Assembly: GCF_001083785.1 (NCBI RefSeq) | Contig: NZ_LAVL01000006.1 | Span: 1-64,000 of the forward strand | Origin: Nonomuraea sp. SBT364 | GTDB lineage: Bacteria > Actinomycetota > Actinomycetes > Streptosporangiales > Streptosporangiaceae | Direction of reading: 5' to 3' | DNA: 64,000 nucleotides | In this document: piece by piece, positions 7,788 through 16,477 of the stretch | How the letters are laid out: each line of letters opens with the position of its first letter | Numbering within the stretch: the stretch's first letter is position 1 | The notes under the pieces: generated by a model | What the model saw: the letters and a program-made list of their open reading frames with translations, nothing else | Told to the model about the DNA's origin: nothing | Databases searched by the model: none | Made by a program: the position numbers and the translations under genes

Positions 7788-8927
7788 ATGAAGAAGACCG
7801 TGGCCGCGAGCGCGCTCGCGCTCTCCGCATCACTGACCACTCTGACCGCCCTCCCGGCCCAGGCCGCCGTCCCCGTGACCGCCGTGCCCGTGACCGCCCT
7901 GCCGGCGCCGACCGGCGAACACCCTGTCGGCAAGCAGGACCTCCACCTGATCGACACCAGCCGTCCCGACCCCTGGGTGCCCACCGTGAAGGCGCGGGAG
8001 CTGATGGTCTCGCTCTGGTACCCGGCGCGCAAGGGCGGCGGCAAGCCCGCGCCGTACCTCACGCCGAAGGAATCGGAGCTGCTCATCAGAAGCGAGCCGC
8101 GGCTGGCCGACGTACCGCCGGACACGCTCGCCAGGACCAGGACGCACGCCCGCGCCGGCGCTCCCGCGTCGAAGCGGAAGGGCGGCCGGCCGCTGGTGGT
8201 CCTGTCCCCCGGCATGACGATGCCCCGCGCGACGATGACCTCGCTGGCCGAGGAGTTCGCCAGCCGCGGCTACGTGGTGGCGGGGATCGAGCACACCTAC
8301 GAGTCGATCGCGACCACCTTCCCCGACGGCCGGACCACCACCTTCGAGGCCGGGAAGGCCGGTCAGACGCCGCAGACGGGAGAGAAGGTGGCTCGCGTAC
8401 GGGCCGCCGACACCGAGTTCGTCCTGAAGCAGCTGGAGCGCAGCAAGCGCTGGAACCCGCTGATCGACGAGAAGCGGATCGCGATGGTGGGGCACTCGGT
8501 CGGCGGCCAGAGCGCCGCGCAGCTGCTGCCCGCCTCCCGCCGGGTCAGGGCCGCGGTCAACCTCGACGGCACCTACAACCCGCAGATCCCGGCCGAACCG
8601 CTGGACAAGCCCTTCATGATGATCGGCAACCCCAGGCACCAGCCGGAGGCCGGGGGCAAGGACGGCTCGTGGGACGCGTTCTGGCCGCACGTGAAGAGCG
8701 ACTGGAAGCGCTGGCTGACCGTGACCGGCGCCGAGCACATGAGCTTCGTCGACTACGCGGTGACGCTGCCGCAGCTCGGCCTGCCGGAGTTCCCGATCGA
8801 CGGCGAGCGCGCCCTCAAGATCACTCGCACGTACGTCACCGCCTTCCTGGACCTGCACCTCAAGGGCAAGCGTCAGCCGCTGCTGGACAAGCCGTCGGGC
8901 GACTACCCCGAAGTGAGGTTCTGGTAG
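7788..8927 (+). CDS. Secreted alpha/beta hydrolase, PAF-acetylhydrolase-like
   Basis: 379 residues from ATG 7788 (GGAG lies just three bases upstream; a GTG three codons earlier is possible). A Sec signal peptide ending AQA covers about residues 1-27. The fold is alpha/beta hydrolase: oxyanion region VVLSPGMTMPR, nucleophile elbow GHSVGG, acid in AAVNLDGTY, and histidine in GAEHMSFVDY. The spacing and the long insertion before the elbow match platelet-activating-factor acetylhydrolase/dienelactone-hydrolase-type esterases of actinomycetes. It probably cleaves short acyl esters outside the cell; the real substrate is unknown. It was originally divergent from the FtsX-like gene before the transposon inserted. 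Confidence 0.82.
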   Translation: MKKTVAASALALSASLTTLTALPAQAAVPVTAVPVTALPAPTGEHPVGKQDLHLIDTSRPDPWVPTVKARELMVSLWYPARKGGGKPAPYLTPKESELLIRSEPRLADVPPDTLARTRTHARAGAPASKRKGGRPLVVLSPGMTMPRATMTSLAEEFASRGYVVAGIEHTYESIATTFPDGRTTTFEAGKAGQTPQTGEKVARVRAADTEFVLKQLERSKRWNPLIDEKRIAMVGHSVGGQSAAQLLPASRRVRAAVNLDGTYNPQIPAEPLDKPFMMIGNPRHQPEAGGKDGSWDAFWPHVKSDWKRWLTVTGAEHMSFVDYAVTLPQLGLPEFPIDGERALKITRTYVTAFLDLHLKGKRQPLLDKPSGDYPEVRFW

Positions 8928-8931
8928 GCCG

Positions 8932-10611
8932 TCAGCGGGCCACGGCCAGGCGGTAGTGCTCGTCGGTGGTGAGCAGGTTCCGGTGCGTGTCCTCGGCGGT
9001 GATGACGCCGTCGTCCAGGACGAGCACCCGGTCGGCGGCGTCCAGGAAGGCCGGGCTGCTGGTGATCACCACGGTGGTGCGGCCCCGGCGCAGGTCGGCG
9101 ATGCCACGGGCGATGAGCTGCTCGGTGACCGCGTCCACCGCCGTCGTCGGGTCGTGCAGGACCAGGACGTCGGTGTCGGCGGCGAGGGCGCGGGCCAGGG
9201 ACAGCCGCTGGCGCTGCCCGCCGGACAGGTTCGCGCCACGGTCGCGGACGCCGTGGTCGAGCCCTTCGCGGTGAAGTGCGACCACGTCGGTCAGCATCGA
9301 CGCCGCGACGGCCTCGGGGACCATACGGCTGGTCCCCGACGGGTCGATGTTCGTGCGCAGGGTGCCCGCGAAGATCTCCCCGTCGTAAGGGTTCACCAGC
9401 AGGTGCTCGCGGACCGCCTCGATCGCCAGGTCCGCCGTCTCCCGCCCGCCGATCCGCACCACGCCCTCGTACGCGCCGGGCGGGACGCGTACGGCCAGGA
9501 CCGAGGCCAGGTCGGCGGCGGCGCGCGGCTGGTAGGCGGCGATCGCGACGAACTCGCCGGCCGGCACCCGGAACTTCACCTTGCGCAGGGCCCCGTACCG
9601 GACACAGTCGACCTCCAGGTCCCCGCCTGGGGCCGGGCGGTCCCGTCCCGGGGTCATCACCGGCGGCGCGGCCAGGACGAGGGCCATCCGCTCGGCCGAC
9701 GCGCGCGCGACCATCACGTATTTCGGCATCTCCGAGAACAGCTTGAGCGGTTCGATGATGAACTGCGCCAGCCCCACGGCCATGACGAGCTGCCCGATGC
9801 CGATCTGGCCCCGGAACGCGAGCCAGCCGGCCGCCAGGGTCACGATCGCGGCGAGGATCGCGTTGAGGCCCTGCGCGGCGCCGGCGTAGGCGCCGTTCGC
9901 CCGGGCGACGGTGATCGACTGGTGCTTCGCCTCGGTGCTGACCTGCCGGTAGGACAGGAACGCCGCCGCGTTGCCGCCGAAGCCGTGCAGCGGGCGCAGG
10001 CCGGAGATCAGGTCGGCGACCTTCGCGCCCGCCCGCGCCACGCGTGCCTGCTGTTCGCGGGTCCCCTCGCCGATCCGCCTGGACATCACGCTCAGGATCG
10101 TCAGGATCGCGACGGTCCCCACGATCACCAGCAGGCCGAGCCAGACGCTGGCCAGGCCCAGCGCCACCGCCGTGACGAGCACCGCGACCAGTGAGCTGAT
10201 CAGCAGCGGCACCACCTCGATGATGTCGGCGGTCTGGTCGGCGTCCTCGGTGGCGATGGTCAGCACCTCGCCGGACTTGAGGTCGACGTCCCTGGCCACC
10301 GGCTGGAGCCCGCAGGCGGCGACGTCCACCCGCCAGCGGTGCGCCTCGGTCGTGTTGGCCTTCTGCAGGATGCGCATCCCGAAGCGCCACGACAGCGACA
10401 CGGTGGTGATGATCACGAGCAGCGCGGCGATCGACAGGGCGAGCGAGCCGGGGTTCCGGTCCCGCATGGTGTGCTCGACGATGAGGCCGAGCGCGATGGG
10501 GAAGGCGGTCTCGCCCGCCTGGTACATGCCCATGAGGACGGTGCCCCAGGTCATGGCGCCGAGGTTGCGCCGCAGCGCGGTCCGGAGAATGCCGGAACCC
10601 GTGAGGGACAT
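8932..10611 (-). CDS. ABC transporter half (membrane domain + degenerate ATP-binding domain)
   Basis: 559 residues, starting at ATG 10611 with AGGAG seven bases upstream. About six transmembrane helices (1-310) precede a nucleotide-binding domain. The signature LSGGQRQR is perfect, but Walker A has become AIAAYQPRAAAD (no glycine loop or lysine). Walker B ends VLVLHDPT (the catalytic Glu is replaced), and the switch histidine position reads VVITSS. Alone it cannot hydrolyse ATP. Its partner, encoded immediately upstream, has the complementary defects, so the two should form one working site and one dead site, as in other heterodimeric exporters. The last gene of the iron operon; YbtPQ/IrtAB-like siderophore transport is inferred from context. 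Confidence 0.85.
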   Translation of the reverse strand: MSLTGSGILRTALRRNLGAMTWGTVLMGMYQAGETAFPIALGLIVEHTMRDRNPGSLALSIAALLVIITTVSLSWRFGMRILQKANTTEAHRWRVDVAACGLQPVARDVDLKSGEVLTIATEDADQTADIIEVVPLLISSLVAVLVTAVALGLASVWLGLLVIVGTVAILTILSVMSRRIGEGTREQQARVARAGAKVADLISGLRPLHGFGGNAAAFLSYRQVSTEAKHQSITVARANGAYAGAAQGLNAILAAIVTLAAGWLAFRGQIGIGQLVMAVGLAQFIIEPLKLFSEMPKYVMVARASAERMALVLAAPPVMTPGRDRPAPGGDLEVDCVRYGALRKVKFRVPAGEFVAIAAYQPRAAADLASVLAVRVPPGAYEGVVRIGGRETADLAIEAVREHLLVNPYDGEIFAGTLRTNIDPSGTSRMVPEAVAASMLTDVVALHREGLDHGVRDRGANLSGGQRQRLSLARALAADTDVLVLHDPTTAVDAVTEQLIARGIADLRRGRTTVVITSSPAFLDAADRVLVLDDGVITAEDTHRNLLTTDEHYRLAVAR

Positions 10612-10621
10612 GCGCTCGCTC

Positions 10622-12424
10622 CTAACTTCCCTCGCGCCAGGCTCGCCACAGGCGCGCGTACCGGCCGCCCAGGGCCACCAGTTCCTCGTGGGTTCCCTGC
10701 TCCACGACGCGTCCCGCGTCCAGCACCGCGATCCGGTCCGCGGCCATCGCCTGCGTCAGCCGGTGCGCGACGAGCAGCGTGGTGCGGCCCCGGCACGCGG
10801 CCTGCACGGCTCGTTCCAGCTCGGCGGCGCCCTCGCTGCCCGCCTCGGCGGTCGACTCGTCCAGCACCACCACCGGTGAGCGGGCCAGCACCAGCCGGGC
10901 CAGCGCGAGCCGGGCGACCTTGGTGACGTCCAGGCGTTCCCCGCCCTCGCCGATCTTGGTGTCCAGCCCGTCGGGCAGCGCCTCGGCCCAGCCGTCGGCG
11001 CCGACCGTGCGCAGCGCGTCCATCAGCTCGGCGTCGGTCGCCTCCGGCGCGGCCAGCCGCAGGTCGTCGGCAAGCGGGCCGGAGAACACGTGCGTCTCCT
11101 GCGTCAGGATGCTCACCAGGGCGCGGGCCCCGGCCTCGTCCAGGTCCGCGAGGTCGGCCGGGCCGACGCGCACCGATCCGGCCTGCGGTGCGCCGATGCC
11201 CGCGACCAGCGCGGCCAGGGTGGTCTTGCCCGCGCCCGTCGCGCCCACCAGCGCGAGCGAGCCGCCGGCCGGGATCGCCAGGTCGATGTCCCGCAGCACC
11301 GGCTCATCCGTCCCGGGATAGCCGAACGTCAGCCCCTCGATCGTCACCGGGTAGGGCGTGACGCCGGCCGGCACGGGGGCGGCGCTGCCCACCAGCCGAT
11401 CCTCGGCGGCCTCGCCCAGCACCCCGACCAGCCGCGTCAGGCTCGCGCCGGACTTCTGCGCCTCGTCGAAGGTGAACATGATGGCGCCCAGCGGGTTGAA
11501 CAGCCGGTGGAACAGCAGCGGGGCCGCCGACACCTCGCCCAGCGTGGCGGCGTCGGCCTCCAGCAGGGCGTAGCCGACCACGATGATCAGCGTCAGGCCG
11601 ATGAACTCGGCGCGGTTCTCCCTGCCGACGAACCTGCCGAAGAACCGGAACACCTCGATGCCCAGATCGCGCACCCGCCACGACTCACGGGTGACCTCCT
11701 CGCGGAAGGCCCCCTCCAGGCGGTAGGCCCGTACCGTGTCGATCCCGTTCAGACCGCTGATCAGCGCCTGCGCGCGGTCCGCCTGGGCGGCGCGCTGCCG
11801 CCGGTAGAGCGGGGCGGAGCGGGGCAGGTACCAGCGCAGGGCCAGCGCGTACGCGGGCAGCGCGCCGGCGCCCGCGAGGCCGAGCCGCCAGTCCAGCCCG
11901 AACATGCCGGCCGTGGCGATGACGACCAGCACCCCCGCCGAGAACACCGTGGGGACGGCCGTGCGGATGCCCTTGGACAGCACGGCCACGTCGTCGCCGA
12001 CCCTGGAGAGCACGTCCCCTCTGCCGACCTGCTCGATCCGCGCGCTCGGCATCCCCAGCACCGCCCGGACGGCGGCCTCCCGCAGCGTGGCGAGCAGGTC
12101 CGCGCCCAGCCGCCCGATCAGGTACGTCGAGGCCGCGGTGGCCGCGGCGCCGAGCAGCGCGGCGGCCACCATGAGCACGCCGATCGTGACCAGGATCGAC
12201 TGCGGCTCGCCCTCGATCACCCCGTCGACCACCTGGCCGAGCAGGAGCACCGGCAGCACGGCGAGCGCCGCCCCGGCCACCGTGGTGAGCGCGGTGGCGG
12301 CCGTCAGCCACGGCGCCCGGCGGCAGTGCGCGGCGACCCAGCGGGTGGCCTCCCCGCCGGTCGCCGTGCGCAGGGTGGCCGGGGACGGGGTGGCCGTGGG
12401 CAGGGAGGCCGCCGGGGCGGTCAG
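10622..12424 (-). CDS. ABC transporter half (membrane domain + ATP-binding domain with degenerate signature)
   Basis: A GTG at 12280 would cut off the elbow helix and part of the first membrane helix (RWVAAHCRRAPWLTAATAL). The only in-frame candidates upstream are CTG codons, and the CTG at 12424 overlaps the ATPase stop as CTGA, mirroring the ATGA overlap used elsewhere in this operon. I therefore propose a CTG start (600 residues), with moderate certainty. The nucleotide-binding domain has a perfect Walker A (GATGAGKTT), Walker B plus Glu (VVVLDEST) and switch His (LVAHRL), but the LSGGQ signature is replaced by RLDVTKVAR. It pairs with the following gene to make one consensus ATP site. Likely handles a ferric siderophore or siderophore product. 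Confidence 0.83.
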   Translation of the reverse strand: MTAPAASLPTATPSPATLRTATGGEATRWVAAHCRRAPWLTAATALTTVAGAALAVLPVLLLGQVVDGVIEGEPQSILVTIGVLMVAAALLGAAATAASTYLIGRLGADLLATLREAAVRAVLGMPSARIEQVGRGDVLSRVGDDVAVLSKGIRTAVPTVFSAGVLVVIATAGMFGLDWRLGLAGAGALPAYALALRWYLPRSAPLYRRQRAAQADRAQALISGLNGIDTVRAYRLEGAFREEVTRESWRVRDLGIEVFRFFGRFVGRENRAEFIGLTLIIVVGYALLEADAATLGEVSAAPLLFHRLFNPLGAIMFTFDEAQKSGASLTRLVGVLGEAAEDRLVGSAAPVPAGVTPYPVTIEGLTFGYPGTDEPVLRDIDLAIPAGGSLALVGATGAGKTTLAALVAGIGAPQAGSVRVGPADLADLDEAGARALVSILTQETHVFSGPLADDLRLAAPEATDAELMDALRTVGADGWAEALPDGLDTKIGEGGERLDVTKVARLALARLVLARSPVVVLDESTAEAGSEGAAELERAVQAACRGRTTLLVAHRLTQAMAADRIAVLDAGRVVEQGTHEELVALGGRYARLWRAWREGS

Positions 12425-13194
12425 GACGGCACCACCATCGGCGTGCCGGCGACCGGGTCGGGCACCACGACGCAGGCGAGGCCGAAGACCTTCTCCACCA
12501 GCTCGGCGGTGATCACCGCGGTGGGGGCGCCCTCGGCGACGATGGCGCCGTCCGCCATCGCGATGACGTGGTCGCAGAAGCGGCAGGCGAGGTTGAGGTC
12601 GTGCAGGACGACCACGATGGTCTTGCCGGACTCCGCGTTCAGCTTCCGCAGCAGCCGCAGCAGCTCCACCTGGTGGTTGATGTCCAGGTAGGTGGTGGGC
12701 TCGTCGAGGAGCAGCAGGTCGGTGTCCTGGGCGAGCGCCATCGCCACCCAGACGCGCTGCCGCTGGCCGCCGGAGAGCTGCCGGATCGGGCGGTTGACCA
12801 GGTCGGAGGTGCCGGTGGCGTCGAGGGCGCGGGTTACCGCGTCGTCGTCGTCCCCGGTCCAGCGGCGGAACCAGCCCTGGTGCGGGTAGCGGCCGCGGGC
12901 GACCAGGTCGGCGACGGTGATGCCGTCGGGCGCGAGCGGCGTCTGCGGCAGCAGCCCGAGCGTCTTGGCCACCTCGTGGGTGCTCAGCCCGGTCATCGCC
13001 TTGCCGTCGAGGTAGACGGCGCCGTCACGCGGCCTGAGCAGCCTGGCCAGGCCGCGCAGCAGCGTGGACTTGCCGCACGCGTTGGCGCCCACGATGGCCG
13101 TGACCCGGCCGTCGGGGATCTGGACGTCGAGGCCGGTCACGATCGGCCGGTCGTCGTATCCGAGGGTCACACCCTCGGCGTGCAGTCGGGTCAT
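12421..13194 (-). CDS. Iron-siderophore ABC importer, ATP-binding protein (FepC type)
   Basis: 257 residues from ATG 13194 with AAGGAG seven bases upstream; the start overlaps the permease stop (ATGA). Walker A is GANACGKST, signature LSGGQRQR, Walker B LLLLDEPT with D-loop YLDI, and switch histidine in VVLHDLN. These and the overall length are typical of FepC/FhuC/BtuD-type ATPases that power FecCD permeases. It would sit on the cytoplasmic face of the permease pair encoded by the two upstream genes. Confidence 0.93.
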   Translation of the reverse strand: MTRLHAEGVTLGYDDRPIVTGLDVQIPDGRVTAIVGANACGKSTLLRGLARLLRPRDGAVYLDGKAMTGLSTHEVAKTLGLLPQTPLAPDGITVADLVARGRYPHQGWFRRWTGDDDDAVTRALDATGTSDLVNRPIRQLSGGQRQRVWVAMALAQDTDLLLLDEPTTYLDINHQVELLRLLRKLNAESGKTIVVVLHDLNLACRFCDHVIAMADGAIVAEGAPTAVITAELVEKVFGLACVVVPDPVAGTPMVVPS

Positions 13195-14243
13195 CCACCC
13201 GCTCCTTGCCGGTTGGTGGTGGCCAGCAGCCACAGCAGGTAGGGCGCACCGACCGCGCCGGTCACGACGCCGGTGGGCAGCGGCGTGGGCAGCAGGTGGA
13301 CGGCGACGAGGTCGGCGACGAGCAGCAGCGCGGCGCCGACCAGCGCGGCGGGGACGATCCCGCCCGTGGCGGGGCCGAGCAGCCGGTTGGCGATCGGCCC
13401 GGCGATGAGCGCGACGAAGACGATGGGCCCGGCCACGGCGACGGCCAGGGCCGTCAGCACCACCGCCGTGGCGAGGAGGCCGGCGCGGCTGAGCTCGGTG
13501 CGGATGCCCAGCGCCCGGGCGGCGTCGTCGCCGAGTTCGAGCGCCCGTAGCTGCCTCTGCAGGACGAGCGCGACGGGCAGCAGGACGACCACGGCGCCGA
13601 GCAGGAGCCGCAGTTCGGCGGCGTCGGCCTGCCCCACGGAGCCGGTCAGCCAGTGCATCGCCTGCCGGGCGTCGGACAGTTGCGCCCGGGTCAGCATGTA
13701 GCCGATCAGCCCGTCGAAGAAGAGCGTGGCGCCGATGCCGATGAGGATGAACCGGTATCCGGCCACCCCGTCGCGCCAGGCGAGCACGTACATCAGCAGG
13801 GCGGCGACGACGGCCCCGGCGAGCGCGAGCCCGCTCACGGCCAGCCCGCCGGCCTGCAGGAGCACGATCCCGGTGATGGCGGCGAGCCCGGCGCCGGAGT
13901 TGATGCCGACGAAGTCCGGGGACGCGAGAGGGTTGCGCAGCAACTGCTGGAAGATCGTCCCGGCGGCGCCGAGCGCGAGGCCGACGGCCAGCGCGGACGC
14001 CGCGGTGGGCAGCCGCAGCCCCTGGACGACGAAGTCGACGCTGGGGTCCTCGCGCAGGTGCAGCACCGAGGCGATGACCTCGCCCGCGGTGAGCTGGAAG
14101 CTGCCCACCATCATGGTGAGCACGAACAGCGCGCCGACGGCCAGCGTCAGCGAGCAGGTCACCACCAGCGCACGGGTGTTGCGGCGGCGCCGGATGACGC
14201 GGAAGGCGCTGGTGGTCGGCCGCGGGGCGGTGGACGTCTTCAC
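13191..14243 (-). CDS. FecCD-family siderophore permease (second permease of the operon)
   Basis: 350 residues from a GTG at 14243 with GGAGG seven bases upstream, two bases after the stop of the first permease. About ten hydrophobic helices. Family landmarks are the RLPTAASALAVGLALGAAG and QQLLRNPLASPDFVGINSGA segments, the LGIRTE cytoplasmic turn, and the GPIVFVALIAGPIANRLLG coupling-helix region. It forms the membrane channel together with the neighbour. An open frame extends far upstream in the same phase through the first permease, but that part is noncoding shadow. Confidence 0.92.
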   Translation of the reverse strand: MKTSTAPRPTTSAFRVIRRRRNTRALVVTCSLTLAVGALFVLTMMVGSFQLTAGEVIASVLHLREDPSVDFVVQGLRLPTAASALAVGLALGAAGTIFQQLLRNPLASPDFVGINSGAGLAAITGIVLLQAGGLAVSGLALAGAVVAALLMYVLAWRDGVAGYRFILIGIGATLFFDGLIGYMLTRAQLSDARQAMHWLTGSVGQADAAELRLLLGAVVVLLPVALVLQRQLRALELGDDAARALGIRTELSRAGLLATAVVLTALAVAVAGPIVFVALIAGPIANRLLGPATGGIVPAALVGAALLLVADLVAVHLLPTPLPTGVVTGAVGAPYLLWLLATTNRQGAGG

Positions 14244-14245
14244 GA

Positions 14246-15274
14246 TCAGGCCTCCGACATCCGGCCGTAGCGGACGATGCCGACGAAGGCCGGCGCCCCG
14301 AGCACGCCGAGGACCACCCCGACCTGCAGCTCGTCGGGCGCGGCCACCACCCGGCCGAGCACGTCGGCGAGCAGCAGCACGATGGGGGCCAGCAGCATGG
14401 AGTACGGCAGGATCCACCGGTAGTCCGGGCCGCAGATGAACCGTGCGACGTGCGGGACGACCAGCCCGACGAAGACGATCGGCCCGCAGGCGGCCGTGGC
14501 GGCGCCGGCGAGCACCGCGACCACGGCGAACGCCACCGCCCGGGTCCGGGTGACCCGCTGGCCGAGGCCGCGGGCCATGTCCTCGCCGAGCGCGAGCCCG
14601 TTGAGCGTGCGCCCGAAACCCAGCGAGACGATCAGGCCGAGGATGAGGAACGGCGCGACCCCGGTCAGGATCGGGGCGTATCGCCCGGCGAGCGAGCCCA
14701 CCTGCCAGAACCGCAGCTCGTTGAGCGCGTCCACGTTGGTCATCACGATGCCGGTGGTCACCGAGGCCAGGCCGGCGGTGACGGCCGCGCCGGCCAGGGC
14801 GAGCTTGACCGGGGTGGCGCCCTCCCTGCCGAGCGACGCGATCGCGTACACCAGCACGAGGGCCCCGATCGCGCCGGCGAAGGCGAACCAGACGTACAGG
14901 CCCGCGCCGCGCACGCCGAGCACCGTGATGGCGAAGACCACGCAGACGGCCGCGCCGGAGTTGACGCCCATGATGCCCGTGTCGGCGAGCGGGTTGCGGG
15001 TGACGCCCTGAAGGATGGCGCCTGCCACGCCGAGGGCGGCGCCCACCAGGATGCCGAGCAGCGTGCGGGGCACGCGCAGTTCCAGCGTCACGGTGCTGTT
15101 GATCGACGCGTCGGCGTCGAGGCTCGCCAGGGCGCGCAGCACCTCCGGCAGGCCGATCGAGCGCGAGCCGAGGGTGACGCTGAGGAAGGCGACCAGGGCC
15201 AGGAGCACGCACAGCAGGGCGAGCCCCGGCCCGAGGGCCGAGGCTCGGCGTGCGAGAGGTGTCGAACTGCTCAT
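14246..15274 (-). CDS. FecCD-family siderophore permease (first permease of the operon)
   Basis: 342 residues, ATG at 15274. About nine to ten transmembrane helices. FecCD landmarks are LRVPRTLLGILVGAALGVAG, QGVTRNPLADTGIMGVNSGA and GPIVFVGLVVPHVAR (the coupling segment that docks on the ATPase). It begins nine bases after the binding-protein gene. With the second permease it forms the heterodimeric translocation path for a ferric siderophore. Confidence 0.92.
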   Translation of the reverse strand: MSSSTPLARRASALGPGLALLCVLLALVAFLSVTLGSRSIGLPEVLRALASLDADASINSTVTLELRVPRTLLGILVGAALGVAGAILQGVTRNPLADTGIMGVNSGAAVCVVFAITVLGVRGAGLYVWFAFAGAIGALVLVYAIASLGREGATPVKLALAGAAVTAGLASVTTGIVMTNVDALNELRFWQVGSLAGRYAPILTGVAPFLILGLIVSLGFGRTLNGLALGEDMARGLGQRVTRTRAVAFAVVAVLAGAATAACGPIVFVGLVVPHVARFICGPDYRWILPYSMLLAPIVLLLADVLGRVVAAPDELQVGVVLGVLGAPAFVGIVRYGRMSEA

Positions 15275-15283
15275 CGGCGGCGA

Positions 15284-16315
15284 TCAGTCGCCGATGTTCG
15301 GGTCCGCGGCCTTGATCGCCGTGGTCAGGTTGTCCAGCTCGTCGGCGAAGTCGCCGTAGGTGTGCAGCCAGTACGCCGGCCACGCCACGACGGCTCCCGC
15401 CTTGGCCGCCTTGATCTTGAACCAGGTGGGCTGCTTCTTGCCCCACTCGGCGTTGGAGGTCGGCTTGTAGCTGCGGCCGTCGTACAGGATCAGGTCGGGC
15501 TGGTACTTGTCGGCGTTCTCCCAGCTCAGGTTCTCCCAGTAGGGGAATCCGGGGTCGGGGCTGTCCGGGTTGACGACCTTCAGCCCCCAGCTCTGGAAGT
15601 CCAGCAGCTCGGGCGCGTACGCGGGGTTGGCCACGTAGACCTTGTCGTCGGCGGCCAGCATCGCGGCCGCCGTGAGGCCCGGCTTGGCGGCGACCGCCTC
15701 CTTGAAGGCGGCGAGCGCCTCGTCGAAGCGCTTCTTGTGCGCGGCGATCTCCGGGGCGTCGACGTCGGCGCCCAGGCTCTTGGCCAGGTCCTCGTAGCCC
15801 TTCGCGAGATCGACGATCGACTTGCCCTGGGCGACCCCGACGATCGGCGCCAGCTCGGTGAGCTTCTTGCTCTTCTCGTCGACGCCTTCCTCAAGGCCGC
15901 TGTACGCCTTCTCCACCGGCCACCAGTCGCCGACGATCAGGTCGGGGCGCAGGGCCGCGGCCTTCTCCACGTCGATCTTGCCCCACTCCTGGCCCAGGAT
16001 CTCGATGCCGGTAAGGTCGAGGTCCTTGAGGTTCGCGTCGGTCTTGACTGATTCGTCGGCGTAGATGCCGACCGGCTTGATGCCGAAGGACATCAGCGCG
16101 GCCGCCTCACCGGCGTGCGCGATGATCCGCGTCGGGGTCTTGTCCGCCTTGACGACCTCGCCGTTGCCGCTGGTGAACGACCAGGGGCCGGCGGGCGCGG
16201 CGGAGGCCGCCGCGGAGGCGGCGGTGCCGGTGGTGCCGGCGGTGTCCGCCGACCCGCAACCAGCGAGCACGACGCTCAACGCGGCGAATGCCAGGACCGG
16301 GCGCCATGCGCGCAT
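15284..16315 (-). CDS. Iron-siderophore ABC importer, substrate-binding lipoprotein
   Basis: 343 residues from the ATG at 16315; an ATG 30 bases upstream (16345) is an alternative, but 16315 gives the cleaner signal. A lipoprotein signal ends in the lipobox VLAGC, so the mature protein is lipid-anchored outside the membrane. An Ala/Ser-rich tether is followed by a FepB/FhuD-type (cluster A-II) fold: RIIAHAGEAAALMSFG, DLIVGDWWPVEK and DLILYDGRSY are typical ligand-side loops. First gene of the six-gene iron operon, directly behind an iron box. Confidence 0.9.
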   Translation of the reverse strand: MRAWRPVLAFAALSVVLAGCGSADTAGTTGTAASAAASAAPAGPWSFTSGNGEVVKADKTPTRIIAHAGEAAALMSFGIKPVGIYADESVKTDANLKDLDLTGIEILGQEWGKIDVEKAAALRPDLIVGDWWPVEKAYSGLEEGVDEKSKKLTELAPIVGVAQGKSIVDLAKGYEDLAKSLGADVDAPEIAAHKKRFDEALAAFKEAVAAKPGLTAAAMLAADDKVYVANPAYAPELLDFQSWGLKVVNPDSPDPGFPYWENLSWENADKYQPDLILYDGRSYKPTSNAEWGKKQPTWFKIKAAKAGAVVAWPAYWLHTYGDFADELDNLTTAIKAADPNIGD

Positions 16316-16365
16316 GGTGGTGCTTCCGTTCTCGTGTTCGGGCATTGCCGCCCAAAATTCAACAG

Positions 16366-16384
16366 TTAGGCAAGGCTAACCATA
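16366..16384 (-). promoter_or_regulatory. Iron box (DmdR/IdeR-type operator) of the first siderophore operon
   Basis: The 19 bases TTAGGCAAGGCTAACCATA match the actinobacterial iron-box consensus as I recall it (TTAGGTTAGGCTAACCTAA) at 15 positions. They lie about 50 bases upstream of the binding-protein start and overlap a TATGGT -10-like hexamer on the minus strand. Binding of the iron-loaded DmdR/IdeR repressor would switch the operon off when iron is plentiful. Confidence 0.8.
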
Positions 16385-16477
16385 GTTTGGGCATCTGGCT
16401 AGACGGATGTGATCGGGTTCACGCCGTCGAGCCGGATCGGGGTGCCGGGAAGCCGTCCGCGATGGCATCGTGCCGGC

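Noticed and set aside
8932-10611. Reading the degenerate ABC half as a pseudogene
   Set aside because: The frame is intact, the LSGGQ signature is perfect, and the partner has the complementary defects, which fits a functional heterodimer.
13191-15446. Single 751-codon minus-strand frame suggesting a giant fused permease
   Set aside because: The upstream two thirds is Arg/Pro-rich shadow of the first permease, which is clearly coded in another frame; a GTG at 14243 with a ribosome site gives a normal second permease.
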